A stretch of 64,000 nt of DNA from Typhlomys cinereus (taxonomy: Eukaryota; Chordata; Mammalia; Rodentia; Platacanthomyidae). Below are positions 55,978 to 64,000 of this stretch, piece by piece. The notes under the pieces were generated by a model that did not search any database, was not told where the DNA came from, and was given only the letters and a program-made list of their open reading frames with translations. Positions within the stretch are counted from its first letter, which is position 1; each line of letters opens with the position of its first letter. The position numbers and the translations under genes were made by a program. The stretch is taken from the NCBI GenBank assembly GCA_023101885.1, contig JALPQD010000360.1, positions 1,628,574-1,692,573 of the forward strand. The letters run 5' to 3'.

Positions 55978-58900
55978 AGAACCACGGACGAATTCGGGAA
56001 CCACCATGGACGCCTCCACCTCCTTGTTTACTCTTCCCTGGGATTCACAGGCTCCGCCCTACCAGGACCAGAAATGCAGGCTGCCCCCGCTTCTGCCTGG
56101 CGTCTATACGTGGGCCTAGGATTGGAACTCGGGATCTTCCGCCTACAAGGCAGAAGCTTAACCCCTGAGCCACCTCTCCAGCCTGCCCTCACTTCTTGAG
56201 TGAGCACTGTTTTAAGTATGCATCACCACATTCTGGTTTGTTTGCTTGCCTGCTTGTTTTGTGGAAAGGGGGGAATTATGTGAATATGTGTGCATTTTTG
56301 TGTATGTATGTTCTCATATGTAGGTGAACGTGTTGGGTGTACATGCATGGGTGTGTATGTGTGTAAGCCTAGGGTTAATATTGGAAATCTTACTGTCATT
56401 ATCCACTTTAGTCATTGAGACAGGATCTCTCCCTCGCTCCTTTCCTGTGAACCCAGAGAATGCTGATTTGTTTAGTCTCCATAGCAAGCTTGTTCTAGGG
56501 TTGCCCTGTCTCTACCTTCTGAGTGCTGAAATTACAGGCAGGCAGCCAGCCATACCTGCCTGAATTTTTTACGAGGGTTCTGGTGATCTGAATTTCAGTC
56601 TTCCTGCTTGCACAGTAAGCCCTGAGATGTGAATTTTTTATTGTTATAAAATACAAGCTCTTTATTAGGTACAGATTTACCAATATTCCTAATTTGTGAG
56701 TTCTTTTCATATTTTTGATGTCTTTTGAAGCACAAGTTGCTTGAAGGTTTTTAGTTGAGTTTATTTGTTCTGCTGTTTGTGCTACCAGCAGTCACTCTAG
56801 GTTACGAGATTCTTCTGTCTTCTAGTTTCGCCTTGTACATTTAGGTCTCTCATCCATTTTGAGTTAATTTTTGATTATGGTATGAGGGCTCCAGTTTCTT
56901 GTTAGGATCCAGTTCCAGCACCATTTGTTGGAAAGACCATTTCTCTTGCTCCACTTCTGAGTGGTGCTGGGATTCTCTCAGTATTCTCTGTTCCACCTGT
57001 TCTGTGCAGCTGTTATTTCACCAGTTAAAGATAATTTTTATATCACAGAGAGAGAGAGCTCTGAGAGAGAATGAGAATAAATGCAGGCGTGCACATGCGT
57101 ATGTGGTTCTCTTCTCCTACCATGTGGTTATGGAGCTTGTGTGGCAAATGCCTTTTCCTGCTGAGCCACTTCTCTAGTCTAAAGCTGAGGTTATGATAGG
57201 AACTGTATTAATTTGGGCAGTATTGCCATCTTGTTTTTTTTTTTTTTTAATTCTGTCTGCATGTTTCTTTTTTTAATTTTTTAAAAAGTTTTTTATTATT
57301 TATTCAATTGTGCGTGTATGCGTGTGCGCGTGTGTGTATGTATGTGTGTGTGTGTGTGTGTGTAGAACCATGGACGAATTCGGGAACCACCATGGACGCC
57401 TCCACCTCCTCCTTGTTTACTCTGCCCCGGGATTCACAGGCTCTGCCCTACCAGGACCGGAAACGCAGGCTGCCACCGCTTCCACCTGGCGTCTATACGT
57501 GGGGTCTAGGATCCGAACTCAGGACTTTCTGCCTGTAAGGCAGAGCCACCTCTCCAGCCCTAGTATTGCCATCTTAATATATTAAATCTTCTAATTGCTT
57601 ATGAACATGCAGTCTCTCTCCATTTTAATATTTACTTTTTTTCAAAGTGTATGTTTTAAGTGTACAGTTTGTACTTTCATGAATTCTTAGATATTAATAT
57701 TTTATATTTTGATGCTGTTATAAAACGGCATTTTTTTCATTTGCTTATTCGTTAATTTATTGGTGCTGGGGATTGAATCCATGATCTTACACACACTCTA
57801 CCATTCAGCCAGACCCACGGTCCTAACTCTGAGACAGAGATAGGTTTTTGTCTTGTTCTGATCCCTCTCTGTTTGTATTTGCCTGTTCACTGAGTTGCTT
57901 CCTCCTCTTCTCTTTTCTCTAGACTTTTGGAAGGTTGGTGGTAGTGGTGATGGTTGTTACTTTCATATGGTGTCCAGTAAAGTGTCAAGGTCAAAACGCT
58001 AGCCTTAGCAGTGTTCAGTTGTCATCACTGAGTGAGTTCTGGGCTTTTGTGAGGTGACCCTTGTCACAATACGGAATTTGCCGTATTCCTTAATACGGAA
58101 TTTTTAATATGATTACTTTTTAAGATTTGGCCACTGTTTCTTGTATATACTGATAGTATTTGTAACTTTCTTCTGTTAACATGTTGCACTACATGTTAAC
58201 CCAACCTTGTGTGCTTTTGGTATCTGGTGCCTGATTTGAAGTCTATGGTATTAGCTTTTGGTTTGGCCTCTTCTACACATTTTCCACTGTGCTTTAAGAA
58301 TTGTTTTGTTGTATTCTATTTTCTTATATGTCCTCTCTTTCAGTTGTAGTCTTCTTTGTATTCTAGCATTGCCTCATGCAGTGCTTTGCACCTAGTTTCA
58401 TGTAGCTAACAATTGCTATAAACTCATGTGCATCTATTAAACACTTCATCTGCATTACCTAATTGAACATTCACAACCACCCTTTGAAGGAGGTGTAATT
58501 TGAGACCTCAAATAAGTTAGGGGATAAAGGCTTGTGAGCTATTAAACAACTTTTTAGGGCCATACAAGAAGTTGGTGGAGTTAAGACTTACTTTCAGTCT
58601 CTTCTCTTGACTTGAGACCCAGAGCTCTGCGCTGTAATCTGTACTGCCTACTGCCTAGAACTCGTGTTTGAATACACTGAATTGAACTGAAGAAAGCTGT
58701 GGGTGGGACTAAGAATAAAAGGAGTGCAGTTGGGGTGGTTTTAGTAAGGCAACCGAGCAGGAATTGGCATATAGTTAAGAGTGCCCAGTGCCAGGGAGTA
58801 CAATTCAAGTAGAACTGGTTTTGTCTTCAGTGTTTAGTTTTCTTCGAATAGTGAGATTAACATCTAAAATAATTAAGACATGCATATTGTTTAATTAGAG

Positions 58901-61900
58901 GTCAAAGGAAGGTTTGTATAGGTAGGAAAAAAATGTGAAAGAACTGGTACTTGAGCTGAACTTCAAAAAAGGAATGAGATTTCAGATAGGCAGATTGGGA
59001 GTTTGAGCCAGCCTTACCATACGTATTCCTTGTAACAAGTTACATAGGCTTTCTCAGCATTAGTTTCTTATATAATCAAGTGGGGATAGCACCAATGTGA
59101 GTTCCAGTTGAAGAAAGTCTCAGGCACTACAAACTATAGGAGACTTACATCCTGATTGTGAGGTACCTAGTATTTTAATTTCTAGTTTGATCAACTTTCC
59201 TTAATTTAAGCTTTTTTATTCCCTCTTTTATTTGCATATTTTTTTTAACTAGTTGAGTATAACTTGTAGACAGGAGGTCCCTTTCCATGTAAAACTTTCA
59301 TACAAGATGGAGAGAGAGTTCTGGCAGCTACAATTGCTTGACCCACAGACCTTATTCACATTTTGCGAGTTGTATCAGTGTTGCTCACTGCAACAGAGCA
59401 CACAAAAAAAGTGTTTTTCTGCTCAGAGTCAATGCAAGGTTACAGGTTACATTTGGTTTTTGTGTTTCTTTGGTTGCCTGCCCTCTGGAACCAATCCCCA
59501 GTCCTTGTCCTAGTTCTTTGGTACAAATAAAGAGTAAAGTCTGTTTGGTGGTCACCTCTCTTTTTATGTTTGCCTGGTGCTCATGATTAAATTCAGGGTC
59601 TGTGTTTTTAGCAGGACTAGAGTAGAACCAATGTGCTTTTCTCTATATCAGGAAGAGCATGAGGTTGCTTAGCCCCTTGTTGGCCATGTTAACAAAGTAT
59701 TAGGTTCAGGTGGTATATGTTACATTTCACCATTGTAAATTTAGTCTCTTTTATTGGTGGGAGATATTTTGAGAGCACGTAAATACCATCTCATCTATAT
59801 TATTGAAGCCTGAGTCAAGGAAGTTGCCATGTAATGATTTTTCCACCATTTTTTTTTTCATTAATTACATTTTACAGTTAAGGTCTTCTATACCAGTCTA
59901 TGCTGGTCCCTAAATTGTCCTGTTTAACCAGTTTCTTTGCCTCCTTGGAGCTCTTGCCATTTTGGGTTCCTTTAACTAGAAAGGCCACCTTCTGTAGTGG
60001 GATTACAGGTGTGGGTCACCACAGCAGATCAGCAAGTGTTGTTATTAACAGTTGGTATGTGCCGGATGCATATATGTAAATTAAAGGACAGCTTTGGGGA
60101 TTGGTTTTTCTTCCACCTTGTTTGAAGCACAATCTCTTTTGCTGTTTTTGCCCCTGAATTGAGTACTCCAAACTTAGCTGGTTTACTGAGCTTCCAGACC
60201 ATTCTCTGCCTAGCTTGCCATTGGAGTGTTGGATTATAGCTGTATGTCACTGCATCTGGCTTTCTCTGTGTGTTCTGGGGATTAAACTCAGGTTGTCATG
60301 CTTGTATGGCACGCACTTCTACCTGCCGGAGTCATCTCACTGGCCTTTGAAACATACTTTCATTTTTCGTTTGTTTGTTTTTAGAATTAAGGCAATGTAT
60401 TTTATTAGAGGAGGAAAAGAATGGAACTCCTGGACCTGGATATTGAGAGAGGCGAGAGAGCCTTCTGCTGGGCTGCACCAAAATATGACATTTTTGTGTC
60501 CAGGGATTGAAGCAGGAGAGCAGCGTAAGATGATAAGAGGAGAGAAAGAAAAGAACTCAGTGGACTCCAGATGTGGAATTCATGAGAAGCAAAGGAGCGG
60601 AGGAGAACTCACAGACATGGAGTCTGTGAGGGGCCAGTGAGAGAAAGACAGAAAAAAAGCTGAAACATACTTTTAAAAAACAGTTTAATTCAGTAGTTGT
60701 GAAGTTACCCTGACTTTTTTTTTTTTTTTTTCAGATTCAAAAGGTTATTTTCCCAGGTCTTTGTCTTTTGTATAAAATTACATGACCATGTACAGACTCA
60801 CAATTTTAAGTAATAGGGAATAACACCGTTCACATTTCTACAATATGCTTTTTCCACTTAGCATATGTTGGGGGCGTGTCTTCCAGTGAATAAGCAGAGC
60901 AGCCTCTACATGTGGCAGCCATTTTATTGGTGGACACTTGGGGTTTTGCCTTCTACTCTTAGGAAACTCGGACTGAACTTTGATATTTCTGTGGCTTCGT
61001 GTGCTAGTAGTGCTTTATCACTGTAAGATGCATCCTCATGGATGGTGTTGACAGGGTAGAACTTTTTTTTTTTTTTAACTTCATTTTGTGTGTGTGTGTG
61101 TGTGTATCAGAGGGCACAGTGTGTCCCTGTATAGAGCCAAGAATAGCTTCAGGACTCATCCTGGATTCCTTCTACCTCTTTTTTTTTTTTTTTTTTTTTG
61201 GCTTCACTCTGGAATTTCCCAGACCCTGCTCACTGAAGTGCAAACCACAGCCATTGTATTTTTATGTGGGACCTGGGATCCTAGATCGCAGGACTTTCTG
61301 CTTATGAGGCAGAGTCTTAACCTTTGAGCCATCACTCCAGCCTCAGGTTAGAGCATTTCAAACTTTTATATTCACAACTGTTGCCACATACTTTCCAAAA
61401 AGTTGTATGCTTAATTTTTTTTAAAATGTAGGGCCTCATTTTGTAGACCAGTCTGTTCTGACTCAGCTTCTGCCTCAAATCGCTGAGTGCTAGGATTTGC
61501 AGGTATGCGACCACTGTGTCACCACAAACACTGTTCATTTCTTATGTATTCTTTAGGGTCATTTTTGAATAATAATTTATTGAATTCTCGTGCATCTTGC
61601 ATTTTTCATGTTAAGAACAGAAAATTTTGCTAATTTCTCATAGCATTCCTCTCTATGCCTTATATAAGTATTATGAAGTAAATATACTGTGTTGAATTTT
61701 CTTGTTTTTTTTGAAACAGGATTTCACCATATAACCCAGGCCATCCTCAAACTTGTGATCCTTTTGCCTCTGTGTGCTCTTACAGGCATGTATCACACAT
61801 GACTTTATCCCAACTTCAATATAGTGAAACTGGGGCTGAAGAAGGTTGAGGAATTAGAGCTTTCCTTCTTAAGTTTTCTATCCTTCAAGACAGGAAACAC

Positions 61901-62008
61901 AACAGTAGTAGTATGATGTTACTGCCTTTGTTTATGACATTTGCTCTGCCACTCTTGATCTTCAGCTTTCTCCAAGTGATTGTCCAGAAGTTGTTTTTTC
62001 TCTTTCTG

Positions 62009-62063
<55 letters not shown>

Positions 62064-62773
62064 ATCAGTTGGCATAAATCTATTACAATGTTTCATTAGC
62101 CACATGGGAGATGCACTTAAAGCAAAGTGACAACAATATAGCAAGTCGGCCTATACTTACAACTTCACCAGCCGCCATGTATGGCACCCAACTCAACTTA
62201 TGTAAAGCCTCTCATTTATTTGACTCTTGGTTTGGTCAGGTTTAGTTTCTAATAAGGTCATTAATGTAGGTAGGTGGAGTATGTGTCCTCTGCCTTTTCA
62301 TAGATTTCTTTGTTCTGTAGACTCCTCCTTGAATGACAACTAATGGAGGGTGTGTTGGGTAGGTTTTACCAAAGTGAGAGAAGATAGTTAGTAACCTCCC
62401 ATAAAGAGGACTTCCTAGGCAACCATGCTCATGGCAAGACCTCCTACCCTCCTGTAGAAGCTTAGTGTCTTTAGATAGCTTTCCTTTGGTTTTAAGATGA
62501 GTTTAAAAGCAGTCATTCGTGCTCCCCTTGGCCACCTTGTAAGCAGGAGGAACGGGTATTGGGATGCAGGTGGTATAATGGCTCTGGCCTTTCTACTTTC
62601 CCTGTTTTGATCTTGAATTCTCTGTAGAGCTCTCAGTGGGGAGGGTGATAGATATATCCCTGTATTGTTGTTGGATATAGATTCCTTTTTTCTTGATCAT
62701 TATTAATCAGTTCTGAATAGTTATTTTTTTTCACCTGAATTTTATCAAGATAGAAGGAGGAGAAGGAGACAAG

Positions 62774-62828
<55 letters not shown>

Positions 62829-63708
62829 GGAACTGTTGCGCGCCTGTGGAGGCCCAAAGAAATCACTCTGGGTTGCTTCTGCCTCCTGTTTGCTCTGTAG
62901 TTTCCCAGACTTTACCTTCAGGACTGGAAGGAAGTACAGGTTGCCCCCATTGCTTCCTGGCTTTTTTTTTTTTTTTTTTTTTTTAACATGGGACCTAGAT
63001 CCAAACTCAGGTCCTTCGGCTTATAAGGCAGAGGCTTAACCTCTGAGGCATCTTTCTGGCCCCATTTTGAAATCTTGAGCAAAATATTCTGTCAGTGTCT
63101 TTGAGTGTTTGAGATTTCAAAAATAACTTAAAGAACAGAATACATTATTTCTCAAGAATTGATAAGATAATTGGTATGTTTATAGACTATGAAAATAGTT
63201 ATGGGTGGTATATAGCTCAGGGGTGGAGTGCTTTCCTGGCATGAACGAGACAGTACGCACAGAAGGAAAAACAAAAGTGCTCTCAAGTACCTTGACAGAA
63301 GAGATGTGAAGAGACAGTAGGCATCATCATTGGCTACTGATTCCAACTTAACCCAATATTATTTACAATATTGAATCAGAGGGAATTTCTTGTTTCTCGA
63401 TATAAAGTTTGCTAATTTTAGGCTGCTTGCTTGATGTGACATTAAGAGGAAAGCTATGTTAAAGTGAATGCAAATAGCTGTACAGTTAGTCTCCAAGTTG
63501 TGTTGAATAAAGAAAAATTTGTCCTGTGTTTATCACTAATGTGTGAAATGAACCTGTATGCAACATTATTTTTATTTCTGAGTACATTTTGGGAAAGTTA
63601 ATTGCAACTGTGTGGTTCAGGGATTTAGTGCAAGAAGAAGAACAGTTGATGGAAGAGAAGAAAAAGAAAAAAGACGACAAGAAAAAGAAGGAAGCTGCTC
63701 AAAAAAAG
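46428..63708 (+). CDS. Tnrc6a: Tnrc6a (GW182) N-terminal coding part, exons 1-3, runs off the window
   Basis: Spliced segments are 46428-46432, 46869-46916 and 63621-63708: 141 bases, 47 codons, no stop. The product starts [18 protein letters not shown], continues [12 protein letters not shown], then a run of Lys/Asp residues ending EAAQKK. I recognise this as the N-terminus of TNRC6A; the paralogue TNRC6B begins differently (MREKEQEREEQLMED) and TNRC6C lacks it. TNRC6A is a cytoplasmic/P-body scaffold: its GW-repeat region binds Argonaute proteins and its C-terminal silencing domain recruits PABPC and the CCR4-NOT and PAN2-PAN3 deadenylases. Those domains lie beyond this window; only the charged leader is seen. 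Both introns have GT-AG ends and the frame is kept across both junctions. The CpG-island promoter just upstream supports this ATG. Confidence 0.93.
46433..46868 (+). other. Tnrc6a intron 1 (436 bases, GC-rich)
   Basis: Starts gtgagc and ends aaatttcag. It lies inside the CpG island and is rich in CpG, G runs (46487-46496) and C runs (46841-46851). A near-duplicate stretch GCTTCGCGGGCCCGCCCG occurs at 46679 and again at about 46729. Several long open frames cross it on both strands, which is expected in GC-rich DNA and is not evidence for protein. Confidence 0.9.
46869..46916 (+). CDS. Tnrc6a: Tnrc6a exon 2, 48-base coding microexon
   Basis: It encodes the end of codon 2 through [15 protein letters not shown] and two bases of the next Arg codon. 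It is flanked by a pyrimidine tract (C run then T run, about 46841-46859) with aaatttcag, and by the donor AGCAG|gtaaga. An alternative acceptor two bases downstream would shift the frame (M-R-I-G) and is rejected. At 48 bases (phase 2 in, phase 2 out) its skipping would keep frame and remove 16 residues. Confidence 0.93.
48480..48625 (+). mobile_element. MIR fragment
   Basis: GAATTCCAGCTCTGCTTTTT, GCGAGTCACTGGGCCTCTCT. Confidence 0.75.
49025..49205 (-). mobile_element. MIR
   Basis: CATTATCTGCCTGGCATACT, TATCCCAATTTTATGGACAA, AAAGGTTAAGTAACTTGCAG. Confidence 0.88.
49205..50495. other. Intronic block without recent repeats
   Basis: No exon or recent SINE. 49980-50120 shows weak similarity to an ancient mammal-wide repeat. 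Confidence 0.4.
50513..50805 (-). mobile_element. Dip-like SINE, type B, perfect 16-base duplication
   Basis: CAGAATATAGTATTCT at 50497-50512 and 50806-50821. Complete copy. Confidence 0.95.
50830..52230. other. Intronic block, possible MER20 remnant
   Basis: Mostly unrecognised. CCAGGGATGATTTTGCCCCC at 51618 and TTCTGAATAATCC near 51671 resemble an internally deleted MER20. Confidence 0.35.
52255..52520 (-). mobile_element. Dip-like SINE, type A, 10-base duplication
   Basis: TGATAAACTT at 52245-52254 and 52521-52530. Body shortened between CCCAGAGTGGGAAG and GATGTTTTTATGTGGGATCT. Confidence 0.9.
52562..52833 (-). mobile_element. Dip-like SINE, type A, with (GT)n
   Basis: (GT)n 52566-52594, TTCTGCCTTCCAAGAGCTGG, old head CTTAGAACTCTCTCTCCAG. 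Confidence 0.88.
52838..52998 (-). mobile_element. B1-like SINE with (TTTTG)n tail
   Basis: About ten TTTTG/TTTG units (52841-52890), then TTGGTAGCCCAGATTGATAC and the B1 end ACCCCCATGCCTAGC. Confidence 0.85.
53000..53880. other. Intronic block, nothing recognised
   Basis: AT-rich; no exon or repeat recognised. Confidence 0.4.
53885..54020 (+). mobile_element. B1-like SINE
   Basis: CTCAGCATTTGGGAGGTGGA, AGTTCAATGTCAGCCTGGAC. Confidence 0.8.
54040..54303 (+). mobile_element. Dip-like SINE, type B, perfect 18-base duplication
   Basis: AAAAAGTATAAACACAGA at 54022-54039 and 54304-54321. The only Dip-like copy in sense orientation in intron 2. Confidence 0.95.
54375..54717 (-). mobile_element. 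B4/RSINE1-like SINE
   Basis: CTGGCTGACCCATGAGCTTC, ATCTGGGGATCTGAATTGAG, CACTGAGCCATCTCTCCAGC. Confidence 0.8.
55790..56240 (-). mobile_element. B1-like SINE split by a Dip-like SINE
   Basis: GATGCCCAGGCTGTCTTCAG on the left; the right part resumes with AAGTATGCATCACCACATTC. The two parts join at TGCCCTCACTTCTT. Confidence 0.82.
55879..56183 (-). mobile_element. Dip-like SINE, type B, perfect 14-base duplication
   Basis: TGCCCTCACTTCTT at 55865-55878 and 56184-56197. Contains (GT)n 55929-55972. Confidence 0.95.
56270..56632 (-). mobile_element. B4/RSINE1-like SINE
   Basis: CTAGGGTTAATATTGGAAAT, TGAGTGCTGAAATTACAGGC, TTTTTACGAGGGTTCTGGTG. Confidence 0.8.
57040..57180 (-). mobile_element. 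tRNA-derived SINE, B2/B3-like
   Basis: (GA)n, AATAAATGCAGGCGTGCACA, TCTTCTCCTACCATGTGGTT, CTGCTGAGCCACTTCTCTAG. Confidence 0.75.
57233..57561 (-). mobile_element. Dip-like SINE, type B, perfect 14-base duplication
   Basis: AGTATTGCCATCTT at 57219-57232 and 57562-57575. A stretch of the head (GCTTAACCCCTGA) is missing before GCCACCTCTCCAGCC. Confidence 0.93.
57730..58370. other. Intronic block with ID-like remnant
   Basis: TGGTGCTGGGGATTGAATCC (57761) resembles an antisense tRNA-SINE end. The remainder is unrecognised and AT-rich. Confidence 0.4.
58380..58610 (-). mobile_element. MIR fragment
   Basis: TTCATCTGCATTACCTAATT, ATTCACAACCACCCTTTGAA, AGGGCCATACAAGAAGTTGG. Confidence 0.7.
58860..59990. 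other. Intronic block, one MIR-like piece, otherwise unrecognised
   Basis: CATTAGTTTCTTATATAATC at about 59060 resembles MIR in plus orientation. An 86-codon open frame at 59253-59513 is not recognisable. Confidence 0.4.
60040..60346 (-). mobile_element. B4/RSINE1-like SINE
   Basis: GTTCTGGGGATTAAACTCAG, ACTTCTACCTGCCGGAGTCA then TCTCACTGGCC. Confidence 0.72.
60395..60665 (-). mobile_element. LTR-like repeat, shares a segment with 15580-15640
   Basis: TTTTATTAGAGGAGGAAAAG and, later, GAGGAGAGAAAGAAAAGAAC with TGGACTCCAGATGTGGAATT; partial internal repetition. Confidence 0.45.
60690..61040 (-). mobile_element. Old LINE-like fragment
   Basis: ACATTTCTACAATATGCTTT, CAGCCATTTTATTGGTGGAC and TGACAGGGTAGAAC fit antisense old L1, continuing after the SINE at 61345-61410. 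Confidence 0.35.
61066..61344 (-). mobile_element. Dip-like SINE, type A
   Basis: (GT)n 61088-61106, internal T21 expansion (61179-61199), head TGAGCCATCACTCCAGCC. Confidence 0.9.
61695..61805 (-). mobile_element. B1-like SINE
   Basis: CCATATAACCCAGGCCATCC, TTACAGGCATGTATCACACA. Confidence 0.82.
62014..62062 (-). repeat. (CA)n microsatellite
   Basis: About 24 uninterrupted CA units. No SINE body follows. Confidence 0.95.
62063..62770. other. Intronic block, nothing recognised
   Basis: No exon or repeat recognised. Confidence 0.4.
62777..63062 (-). mobile_element. Dip-like SINE, type A, with long (GT)n
   Basis: (GT)n 62777-62826, CTGTGGAGGCCCAAAGAAAT (CACTCTGGGTTGC follows), T20 (62962-62984), head CTCTGAGGCATCTTTCTGGCC. 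Nearest SINE to exon 3 (about 560 bases). Confidence 0.9.
63200..63280 (+). mobile_element. ID-like SINE
   Basis: GGTGGTATATAGCTCAGGGG and TGGAGTGCTTTCCTGGCATG resemble the ID head. Confidence 0.6.
63621..63708 (+). CDS. Tnrc6a: Tnrc6a exon 3, charged lysine-rich segment
   Basis: 88 bases between tgtggttcag| and AAAAAG|gtagta. It encodes [13 protein letters not shown] followed by a Lys-rich stretch with a central Asp pair and EAAQKK. The base composition is very A-rich, in line with AAA/AAG/GAA codons. It ends on a codon boundary. The segment is predicted helical and highly charged. Its role is not established; it precedes the Argonaute-binding GW region in the full protein. Confidence 0.94.
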
Positions 63709-64000
63709 GTAGTACATGATAAATGTTATGCTAAACAGATAAACATATAACAAAGTACTCTTACCTGACTTTGCAAAGCATCTGATTAAATGTGTTAACA
63801 TCGTTTAAAATTCATTTAATATTTAATGTCTTTGAATGTGCATATACTTTGCTGAGCATATAATTCAATGAATAGTTAATCTTGCCAATATTGAGTTTTT
63901 CAAAGGTAAGTACATTTCACAGGTCTTCATCTTTCAATGAACTACTCCTATGTATTTCATAATTTTATAAGTAGGAAGAGCACAGAATTTGTAGCTATAC
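63709..64000 (+). other. Start of Tnrc6a intron 3
   Basis: Begins gtagtacatg after the AAG codon. The remaining 292 bases are AT-rich with no recognised repeat or exon. The next coding exon (expected to begin with ATEQK) is not in the window. Confidence 0.85.

Larger units (their letters stand above)
54940..57730 (-). mobile_element. Ancient L1 (L1M type) antisense to Tnrc6a, in pieces
   Basis: Ordered blocks: GCTCTATTGAGATATAAAAA (54976), GGTTTATCCATGCTATAGTG, GGAAATGGAGCTGCTGGGTC (55519), ATATCCTTGCCAACACTTGT (55608), TTACATTTCCCTAATAATCA, CTCATCCATTTTGAGTTAAT (56849), CCAGCACCATTTGTTGGAAA (56914), CAGTATTGCCATCTTG (57219). SINEs at 55790, 55879, 56270, 57020 and 57233 interrupt it. Confidence 0.85.
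46917..63620 (+). other. Tnrc6a intron 2 (16.7 kb, repeat-rich)
   Basis: Bounded by gtaaga and tggttcag. Bases 46920-48480 appear free of recent repeats and AT-rich, followed by MIR fragments. From 50513 onward it holds eight full or near-full Dip-like SINEs, B1 and B4-type SINEs, a (TTTTG)n tract, microsatellites and a long L1 antisense to the gene. No internal exon was recognised. Confidence 0.9.

Noticed and set aside
46428..63708. Assignment to paralogue TNRC6B
   Set aside because: TNRC6B shares the EEQLME and KKKKEA features but begins differently and lacks the [16 protein letters not shown] segment seen here.

Overview
The window is mammalian nuclear DNA: interspersed retrotransposons throughout, dinucleotide microsatellites, one CpG island, and a short spliced reading frame. 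The rodent signal is strong: B1-like, B4/RSINE-like and ID-like SINEs, and L1 3' ends with a purine-rich tract. The commonest repeat is a tRNA-derived SINE of the B2 superfamily, about 35 copies, with head GGCTGGAGAGATGGCTCAGG and an unusual body. It is neither murid B2 nor B3. Such elements (Dip type) are known from jerboas and jumping mice, so I infer a dipodoid rodent. That placement is inference.

Layout. Bases 1-45800 look intergenic. I recognise no host exon there, only SINEs, old L1 pieces, LTR-like repeats, a MER20 DNA transposon, MIR fragments, microsatellites, and some non-repeat blocks. The most notable blocks are a GC-rich one at 7520-8940 and a possible regulatory element at 14770-15060. 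Bases 45850-46840 are a CpG-island promoter with paired ETS sites, YY1-type motifs, a CGG repeat and a short upstream ORF.

The one gene supported is the 5' end of Tnrc6a (GW182), on the plus strand. Exon 1 carries the ATG and two more coding bases (46428-46432). Exon 2 is 46869-46916 and exon 3 is 63621-63708. Joined, they give 47 codons beginning [18 protein letters not shown] and ending in a Lys/Glu/Asp-rich stretch, the known TNRC6A N-terminus. The gene continues past the right edge. Intron 2 (16.7 kb) is filled with repeats inserted almost all antisense to the gene, including one ancient L1 spread over about 2.8 kb.

TNRC6A is the scaffold that links Argonaute-miRNA complexes to deadenylases. 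Nothing else in the window can be tied to it functionally except its promoter and introns. I found no undescribed multigene system. The most interesting points are the promoter and 5' leader architecture, the SINE subfamilies with perfect target-site duplications, two very short retrotransposition scars, and the antisense repeat bias of intron 2.
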